Origin: Nosocomiicoccus massiliensis
GTDB taxonomy: Bacteria; Bacillota; Bacilli; Staphylococcales; Salinicoccaceae
DNA length: 64,000 nucleotides
Direction of reading: 5' to 3'
Assembly (NCBI RefSeq): GCF_000438455.1
Contig: NZ_CAVG010000118.1
Span: 1-64,000, forward strand
Positions 57,798-64,000 of the stretch are shown piece after piece. Made by a program: the position numbers and the translations under genes. Position 1 is the stretch's first letter, and each line of letters begins with the position of its first letter. The notes beneath the pieces are model-generated. The model worked only from the letters and a program-made list of their open reading frames with translations, had not been told where the DNA came from and made no database searches.

Positions 57798-60700
57798 TTA
57801 ACTTTCTAAGTCATCCATGACATCTTTCGGCACAACTTCTTTAAAGTTCCAAATAATCGACATTGGACTTCCACCTTCATGGGATTCGTACTCTACTTCA
57901 CCAAGGTAGTAAAATGGTAGCGTTAAGTTGTCTTCACTATTTTCTCGTCGGACGAAGAGATGTATTTTCTTTCCATTCTTTTTATGATGAATGTACTGTT
58001 GACCAGTTGGTGTATCTTCATGTGTTTGATTTTGTGATTGCCAGTGGAACTGATGTTGTGAAATGAAATAATCATCATAAAGTAGATGCTCTTCTACTGT
58101 TTTTTCATTCTTCTCTAAGTTTACAAATAAGTAATGGTCTCCACGATATTGTAAGACCCCTTCACGTAGTGAATAGATGCTTTTATCATATCCGACTAGT
58201 GCAAGTGTTTCACTTCTTGAGTATTGCTCGTAAAGCAGTAGTTCGTTACTGTTATTTAAGTTCTCCACTGGATAGTTTTGCTTATAACTCAGTTGTACGA
58301 ACTCTAAGAACTCGTTTAACTCTTTTCTCACTTGTTCAGATAAATTATAGTCTGATTGTAATACTCCATCGGTATATTTAAATAGAGCCTTCTTTTTAAA
58401 TTTGATTTCAGATATTCTTTTAAAAGCGTAGTGAATTTTATCTTTTGCTTGAGCATTTAGTTCAACTTTTAACTTATCTTCTATGTACGAGATAACGTGC
58501 TGTTCTTGTAAATTTTTATTTAATATCGTCATTATTAAGATAATCGGATCGTATAACATTTTGACTGGGATACTTTTCATTATCTGATCCATGACAAATG
58601 TTAAATATGATGATTCATTGATTTCTTTATCAACTTCTCGTTCTGCATCGATACGTTTATTGAGTATCGATAAGTTTTTATATGCGCCCTTAAATAATCG
58701 CGACAATGATGGTGCTTGCTCGTGGCTATAAAAGTCCATGATTGATAGTTTTTTCTCATCATTTTTAGTTTCGAGACGTATAATCTCTAAAAACTGACGC
58801 GCATCTTTTTTAATGAATTCTGCTCTCATAAAGTCCGTATTATCAAGACTTTGTAGAATACGCTCTTTTGATATATGGTCTAGTTCTATATGAATAGAAC
58901 TAGATAAGTTCACAAAGTTATTTTTCACGCTATTTTTAAGCTTTTGTTTGTCTATGAACTCTTTGTTACCATTTAATGCGATCGGAATGAGATAATTATT
59001 TCTATTGTTTGTTACAAAATCGAGCACTGTTAAGTACTCTTTGTCTTTAGCTTTACGTAATCCACGGCCGAGTTGCTGTGTAAATATAATTGCAGATTCT
59101 GTCGGTCTTAAGAATAGTATTAAATTGACTTTAGGAATATCGACACCTTCATTAAATAAGTCAACGATACATATGATTTCCAGTGGATGACTGTCGTCTT
59201 CTAGTTGTTTAATCGTTTCTGAACGCGTTTCGTCGTTATCTTTTCCAGTTAAGATCTTTGAGTGATACCCTCTTTTTTGAAACTCTGCATTCATATATTC
59301 AGCATGTTCTATATTTTGACAGAAAGCTAAACATTTTCTCGTATCTGTTAAAATGTACTGTTCCATCTTTTTTACTATAAAATCTACTCTACGATTCGTA
59401 TTTAAGATTTTAACTAAATCATCTTCTTTAATATTATCCTTTTGTGCTAAATCAATTGTCGTATCACTAATTCCATAATATTGGAATGGTACGAGTAGTT
59501 CACTTTCAAGTGCATGTTGTAATCTAACATCTACGATAATATTGTAGTCCGCAAGTTCATAGATATCTCCACCATCTGTACGATCTGGTGTTGCTGTTAA
59601 CCCGAGTAAAAAGTTTGGTGTAAAGTAGTCGATAATTGCTTTATATGTTGGTGACGAGCCGTGATGGAATTCGTCAATGATGATTAGATCAAATTCATCT
59701 GAATTCAATTTTTCATAATCGTTATATAATGTTTGAATCGACGCAAATGTAAATTTCGCAATTTCTCGTTTACTACCTTTGTATATTTTAAAATCATCTT
59801 CTGAATGATTGTTATAAATCTTTTTAAACGTTTCTTTAGCACCATTTAATAATTCAATTCTATGTGCTATAAATAATACGTTTTTAGGTTCGAGTTCTCT
59901 TGCACACATTGCGGAAAGGAACGTCTTACCTGTTCCAGTAGCAGCAATAGCTAGTCCTCGTTTGTAGCCTTTATTTACTGACTCTAGCATATTTTTTATA
60001 GCTGTCATTTGCATTGAGTTCGGTAAAATCTTCGATGACTTATCTTCTGTTAATACTTTACTGTTAAAAGAGGTTTTTAGCGGTTTTAAAACAGTTTTGG
60101 TTTCTAGGAAATGTTTGTATTTTTTAATATAACCATCAGTCACTTTGACTGTATTTTCATGATTCCATAGACGCTCAAAACGTGCCGACATATTATCGTA
60201 TATTGAGTCGCTTGCACGTTCATACGTACGTATATTCCATTCCTCACCTGTTTTTAATGCAGCAGCTGAAATGTTTGAAGAACCAATAATTACAGACCCA
60301 TAGTTATTTTCTCTATGGAATATATATCCTTTCGTATGAAAACTATCTTTAAAATCTTGACTCTCATATACTTTTAACTCAATATTTGGATACTCTTTTA
60401 ATACTTCTAGTGCTTTAGATTCAGTTACGTTCATATAAGTTGTCGTAATAATACGACCTTTTATATTATATTTATGTAATAAATCTATCGTATTTATAAG
60501 TAAGTTAAGGCCTGAACCTCTAATAAAACTCACAATAATATCAAAACTAGAACATGTTAATAATTCATTCTTTAAGTGACTCAGTAAAAATTCGCCTGTA
60601 GAATGATCATTTACAATTAGCTTACTTTCCATTAACTGAAAGTCATCTGTTAACTCATGTTTATACTCATCTAAATTTTGATTACCATATAAAGATAATG

Positions 60701-60953
60701 CTAACGGAAATGAGTTTAAATCACCCGATACCCTTTCATTCATGTAATATACTAAATCTCTAATCGAATAGTTCGGATTATTTTTAAATCGAATGATTTC
60801 ATCTTGTGTTTTCGCTTCATGCTTATTATGGAAATACTGAAGTGAAGCTTTATCACTCAATAATTTCTTGTTTAATAAAAACTTCGATGTCGTTTTATAT
60901 TCACTCATCGATTCATGGATAATTGAATCGAGATCAGAACGCTCATATGACAT
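57798..60953 (-). CDS. PLD-nuclease/DEAD-like helicase fusion with DUF3427
   Basis: 1051 residues. N-terminal region, then a phospholipase-D-type nuclease domain with HTKGYIF...GSSNIS (about 215-240), an SF2 helicase core with Walker A ATGTGKT, DEFHH, TATPDR and motif VI QQLGRGLRK, and a C-terminal DUF3427 region. Such proteins are widespread in Firmicutes and often suspected in phage or plasmid defence; the exact role is unknown. The ATG at 60953 has GGTGAT upstream; an earlier in-frame start lies inside the neighbouring terminator. Its own transcription unit, next to a restriction-modification pair. Confidence 0.9.
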   Translation of the reverse strand: MSYERSDLDSIIHESMSEYKTTSKFLLNKKLLSDKASLQYFHNKHEAKTQDEIIRFKNNPNYSIRDLVYYMNERVSGDLNSFPLALSLYGNQNLDEYKHELTDDFQLMESKLIVNDHSTGEFLLSHLKNELLTCSSFDIIVSFIRGSGLNLLINTIDLLHKYNIKGRIITTTYMNVTESKALEVLKEYPNIELKVYESQDFKDSFHTKGYIFHRENNYGSVIIGSSNISAAALKTGEEWNIRTYERASDSIYDNMSARFERLWNHENTVKVTDGYIKKYKHFLETKTVLKPLKTSFNSKVLTEDKSSKILPNSMQMTAIKNMLESVNKGYKRGLAIAATGTGKTFLSAMCARELEPKNVLFIAHRIELLNGAKETFKKIYNNHSEDDFKIYKGSKREIAKFTFASIQTLYNDYEKLNSDEFDLIIIDEFHHGSSPTYKAIIDYFTPNFLLGLTATPDRTDGGDIYELADYNIIVDVRLQHALESELLVPFQYYGISDTTIDLAQKDNIKEDDLVKILNTNRRVDFIVKKMEQYILTDTRKCLAFCQNIEHAEYMNAEFQKRGYHSKILTGKDNDETRSETIKQLEDDSHPLEIICIVDLFNEGVDIPKVNLILFLRPTESAIIFTQQLGRGLRKAKDKEYLTVLDFVTNNRNNYLIPIALNGNKEFIDKQKLKNSVKNNFVNLSSSIHIELDHISKERILQSLDNTDFMRAEFIKKDARQFLEIIRLETKNDEKKLSIMDFYSHEQAPSLSRLFKGAYKNLSILNKRIDAEREVDKEINESSYLTFVMDQIMKSIPVKMLYDPIILIMTILNKNLQEQHVISYIEDKLKVELNAQAKDKIHYAFKRISEIKFKKKALFKYTDGVLQSDYNLSEQVRKELNEFLEFVQLSYKQNYPVENLNNSNELLLYEQYSRSETLALVGYDKSIYSLREGVLQYRGDHYLFVNLEKNEKTVEEHLLYDDYFISQHQFHWQSQNQTHEDTPTGQQYIHHKKNGKKIHLFVRRENSEDNLTLPFYYLGEVEYESHEGGSPMSIIWNFKEVVPKDVMDDLES

Positions 60954-61010
60954 AATATCACCACTCTCTATTAGTTCTATTACACCATTAAGTAATTCTT
61001 TTCTCAACAC

Positions 61011-61039
61011 AAAAAAAGCCGCATGCTTTCGCATACGAC
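61011..61039 (-). terminator. Terminator after the M20 amidohydrolase gene
   Basis: Nine-bp stem (61018-61026 with 61031-61039, two G-U pairs) closed by a GAAA tetraloop on the minus strand, followed by seven T. Confidence 0.88.
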
Positions 61040-62199
61040 TATTTCTTAAGTCTCTTCGCTTGTTCTTCCTTCACCGCTTCAAGCACTTCTCTATTCTCTA
61101 ACAACTCTAGCCCTGTATTCGCGAGTGCTAACACCGCTTCTTCCATCGCTTTAAATCCGTCTTCTGTGATCGTTTGTTCTCTGAATTCTGGTGAATGTGT
61201 TTTTACTCCAGGGCAGTTCATGCCGACGTATGGATGGAGTGCTGGTATTCTATGTGAGATGTCTCCAATGTCTGCACTTCCTGTTGATTTTTCTTTTTTA
61301 TTGATTGGTCGATCTGTAAATTTCTTATGATGTTTTGTAAAAAGCTCTGACAGTGTGTTGTTTGGTATTAAGTTGTTGTAGCTTAATTCGTAGTTTGATA
61401 TAACGACTTCTGTACCAGTCATTAATGCAGCACCTTTTGCAACGTTTCGGATTTTTTCTACGACTTCATCTAAATAGTCTCTTTCGTTTGCACGAATGTA
61501 GAATTGTGCCGTTGCGTGTTCTGGGACGATATTTGCTGCATCTCCTCCGTTTGTTATAATTCCGTGGATTCTTACGTCGTCTTGGACATGTTCTCTTAAA
61601 CCGTTGATGCCACTAAATAGTTGAAGGACGCCGTCTAGTGCGTTGATGCCTTCTTCAGGGTTTCCTGCAGCGTGTGCTGATTTTCCGTAATAGTCAAATT
61701 GTAGCGCATCCATCGCGAGCATGTCTCCACTTTCTGAAGATACGTCTGCCGGGTGGACCATTAGTGCGACGTCCATATCGTCAAATATACCTTCTTCTGC
61801 CATCGGTACTTTCGCACCGTTTGTTTCTTCTGCTGGTGTTCCTACAACGACAACTTTACCACCTGTTTCATCGACTCGTTTACTGAGTAAAATTCCAGCA
61901 CCAACACTCATATTACCGATTAAATTATGACCACATGCATGTCCTAAACCTTTTAGTGCGTCGTATTCTGCGAGGTAACAAATTGTCGGGCCTTCCTTTT
62001 CACTATCATATGTCGCGAGAAATGCTGTCGGTCGATTGACGATGTTTGTTTCAATTTGAAAGCCATGCTTTTCTAATTCACTCGTTAGTAAACGCATCGC
62101 TCGATATTCTTCATCCCCAAGTTCAGGGTTTCTATACATATCAATCGCATTATTTTCTAAATCTTTTTTTATTGTTTCGTAGTCTTGTAACTCAATCAT
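61039..62199 (-). CDS. M20-family amidohydrolase (AbgB-like)
   Basis: 386-residue metallo-aminoacylase/peptidase. Metal ligands in CGHNLIG and GTPAEETNGAKVPM (catalytic glutamates EE), MVHPAD, and a dimerisation domain (FDYYGKSAHAAGNPEEGINAL). Probably removes acyl or aminobenzoyl groups from amino acids. AAAGGAG precedes the ATG. Two genes upstream on the same strand is a YfcC-family carrier that may bring in the substrate. Confidence 0.9.
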   Translation of the reverse strand: MIELQDYETIKKDLENNAIDMYRNPELGDEEYRAMRLLTSELEKHGFQIETNIVNRPTAFLATYDSEKEGPTICYLAEYDALKGLGHACGHNLIGNMSVGAGILLSKRVDETGGKVVVVGTPAEETNGAKVPMAEEGIFDDMDVALMVHPADVSSESGDMLAMDALQFDYYGKSAHAAGNPEEGINALDGVLQLFSGINGLREHVQDDVRIHGIITNGGDAANIVPEHATAQFYIRANERDYLDEVVEKIRNVAKGAALMTGTEVVISNYELSYNNLIPNNTLSELFTKHHKKFTDRPINKKEKSTGSADIGDISHRIPALHPYVGMNCPGVKTHSPEFREQTITEDGFKAMEEAVLALANTGLELLENREVLEAVKEEQAKRLKK

Positions 62200-62239
62200 T
62201 GTAGGACTCCTTTACACCTTCGGTTATTGTAAAATATAT

Positions 62240-62602
62240 TTATGCACCAAGTACAACTTTGGCTATGAGTTGATCGATTTCTCGAATGTTTATTTTTTTA
62301 TCGAGCTTAATTTTAATTTGACCAGCTCTTGTCCATAATTCTAATTCAGCATTAAAGTCCATAAATTTTCCAGCATTTTCAGTCGACCACATGTATATGG
62401 AGTTATATGGTAATGAATAGACTTCTACTTTTTTACCACTAAATCCTTGAGAATCTCTAAAAATAATTCTTTTTGATGTGAATGTCACACTATCTCTGAA
62501 TGTTTTATATGCGACGACAAACTCTTCATTAGGAAGCATAATTTCTTCAACTTCTTTTGTTAAGTCACATTTTTGAAATAGTGTAAATTCTGGTATTTGC
62601 AT
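62240..62602 (-). CDS. Bacterial PH-domain protein (bPH_1)
   Basis: 120 residues from the ATG at 62602 (AAGAGG upstream; a GTG/ATG six codons earlier is less likely). The pattern VAYKTFRDSVTFTSKRIIFRD and YSLPYNSIYMWSTENAGKF matches bacterial PH (DUF1696-type) proteins. No catalytic role; a possible lipid- or protein-binding function. Sits between the YfcC carrier and the amidohydrolase on the same strand. Confidence 0.82.
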   Translation of the reverse strand: MQIPEFTLFQKCDLTKEVEEIMLPNEEFVVAYKTFRDSVTFTSKRIIFRDSQGFSGKKVEVYSLPYNSIYMWSTENAGKFMDFNAELELWTRAGQIKIKLDKKINIREIDQLIAKVVLGA

Positions 62603-62663
62603 AATATATCCTCTTTTCATTTGTTAAATTAATTAATTATACAACATAAAAAGTAACTTAGTG

Positions 62664-64000
62664 TTAAAACACAAATAAATGTGCAATTGTTACAAATATA
62701 ACTGCGAGTACGTAATGGATAATAATAATCGGAAATACGAACTTTGCCCATTTTGTCCACTCGACTTTAGCGATAGCAAGACTTGCCATTAACACACCAC
62801 TTGTCGGTGTGATTGCGTTTGAAATACCGTCACCAAGCTGGAATGCGAGTACTGCAGTTTGTCTTGAGACATCTGTAAGATCTGCAAGAGTTGACATAAT
62901 TGGCATCGATAGTGCGGCTTGACCGCTTCCTGATGGTACTAAAAAGTTAAGTCCACTTTGTGTGATTAACATAGCTAAAGCAGATACTACTGATGGTAAA
63001 TGGTTAATAGAGTTGGCAAGTACATTCAGAATCGTATCTATAGTCATGCTCTCTTCTAAAATAACTAATACCCCATATGCAAATCCTACTACTAATGCAC
63101 CTTGAACAAGTTCTTTACATCCTGATATAAATCCGTCAGCGATTTCATTAACAGTCAGTCTACCAACTAGCCCCATCAGAATACCTGACATTAAGAACAT
63201 CGTTGCAATTTCCATAATATACCATCCATAGAAACTAACTCCTACGGCAATAGTACAAATTGTTGCGATAAACATAGTTAAAATAATTTTTTGATTTATC
63301 GTAAACTTTTCACTGTTAAAATTCGTATCAGCCTCAAAATCTTCTAAGTCCAATTCTTCTTCAGGAATTAAACCAGCTTCTCGGTCTTTTTTAACTTTTT
63401 TAGCTTTCATCATTACCCAAGCGATAGTGATACCTACCATGACAACCCACATAATCAATCTAAATCCTAAACCGGAAAATAATGGGATTTGTGCTATACC
63501 TTGAGCAATCCCAACTGTAAATGGGTTAAAGAAAGCTGCTGTAAATCCAGAAACAGATCCTAATATAACTACTGCTGCTGCGATCATGGAGCTATATCCA
63601 ATTCTAATTACTAACGGAATGAGTATTAGCATGAATGGAATACGCTCTTCTGCCATTCCAAAAGTTGCGCCACCAATCGCAAATAATAGCATTAAGATTG
63701 GAATGAGTAAGTGCTGCCTATTTTCCATATTCTTAACGAGAGCATTTAACCCTCTTTCAATAGCTTGAGTTTGGTTTAAAATACCGAAAGCCCCTCCGAT
63801 AATAAATATGAAAAATATAATAGGAGCGGCGTTCTCCATTCCCTTATATACTGCTTCAAACATATTAAAGAAATTAATACTTTCAGCTTCAACGGGTTGA
63901 TATGTACCTTCAACTACTAAAGTACGGTTTATGCCATTAATTTCCTTCTCTTCACGTTCAAATGATCCTGCTGGTATAAAATAGCTAACTATTGTCGTAA
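62664..64000 (-). CDS. YfcC-family anion carrier, 5' end beyond window
   Basis: 445 codons are present and the frame stays open to the right edge, so the N-terminus is missing. The visible start TIVSYFIPAGSFEREEKEI and GTYQPVEAESINFFNMFEA match the early part of YfcC-type proteins; GMAEERIPFMLILIPL, GSVSGFTAAFFNPFTVGIAQ and the conserved SGLNFLVPSGSGQAALSMPI and FQLGDGISNAITPTSG follow. About ten membrane helices. Related carriers move dicarboxylates or arginine/ornithine; the substrate is unproven. Confidence 0.9.
   Translation of the reverse strand, partial: TTIVSYFIPAGSFEREEKEINGINRTLVVEGTYQPVEAESINFFNMFEAVYKGMENAAPIIFFIFIIGGAFGILNQTQAIERGLNALVKNMENRQHLLIPILMLLFAIGGATFGMAEERIPFMLILIPLVIRIGYSSMIAAAVVILGSVSGFTAAFFNPFTVGIAQGIAQIPLFSGLGFRLIMWVVMVGITIAWVMMKAKKVKKDREAGLIPEEELDLEDFEADTNFNSEKFTINQKIILTMFIATICTIAVGVSFYGWYIMEIATMFLMSGILMGLVGRLTVNEIADGFISGCKELVQGALVVGFAYGVLVILEESMTIDTILNVLANSINHLPSVVSALAMLITQSGLNFLVPSGSGQAALSMPIMSTLADLTDVSRQTAVLAFQLGDGISNAITPTSGVLMASLAIAKVEWTKWAKFVFPIIIIHYVLAVIFVTIAHLFVF

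Overview
The window is about 64 kb of low-GC chromosome from a member of the Firmicutes (Bacillota). Gene order and protein sequences point to the family Staphylococcaceae: on the minus strand, rbgA-rnhB-(insert)-sucCD-dprA-topA-xerC-hslVU-codY-rpsB-tsf-pyrH-frr-uppS-cdsA-dxr-rseP-proS-polC-rimP-nusA-rnpM-ylxQ-infB-rbfA-truB-ribF-rpsO-pnp-rnjB-ftsK-yfmF. Two DUF418 genes stand between rnhB and sucC, and trmFO is missing from its usual place between topA and xerC, so this is probably not Staphylococcus itself. A relative such as Nosocomiicoccus or Jeotgalicoccus is my guess, at low confidence. Many genes start with GTG or TTG behind good Shine-Dalgarno sequences.

Positions 1 to about 40.3 kb form one long co-oriented housekeeping block: DNA translocation, RNA decay, ribosome assembly, initiation and elongation factors, replication (PolC), isoprenoid and lipid precursors (dxr, cdsA, uppS), the global regulator CodY, the HslVU protease, topoisomerase I and succinyl-CoA synthetase. 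Rho-independent terminators and recognisable sigma-A promoters divide it into operons. Three leader regions (rimP-nusA, rpsB, rpsO) carry conspicuous RNA hairpins and are probable autoregulatory sites.

From 40.4 kb the content is accessory. It holds a catabolic glutamate dehydrogenase; an arsRBC arsenic operon with tandem palindromic operators; a VOC-domain protein; a five-gene peptide/nickel-type ABC importer; small envelope and stress proteins; a lipoprotein; an EamA transporter; a P1B-4 metal efflux ATPase with its CzrA-like repressor; an ornithine-cyclodeaminase-family dehydrogenase; a decayed-looking Dam-type restriction-modification pair; a large PLD-nuclease/helicase/DUF3427 protein; an M20 amidohydrolase; a PH-domain protein; and a YfcC-family transporter that runs off the right edge.

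The most striking anomaly is the number of broken reading frames. uppS, hslU and one ABC permease are each one base short, in or beside short homopolymers. dam has lost its frame at a CT/GA dinucleotide repeat. An EamA transporter and a lipoprotein signal peptide each carry an in-frame stop. Because UppS is normally essential, sequencing or assembly error is the simplest explanation for the homopolymer cases. The two stops and the restriction-modification damage could be real decay. I found no tRNA, rRNA, CRISPR array, insertion sequence or prophage. The best candidates for interesting biology are the defence-like cluster at 55.6-61.0 kb, the leaderless dprA transcript, the ribosomal-protein leaders and the tandem DUF418 genes that share a near-identical 3' end.
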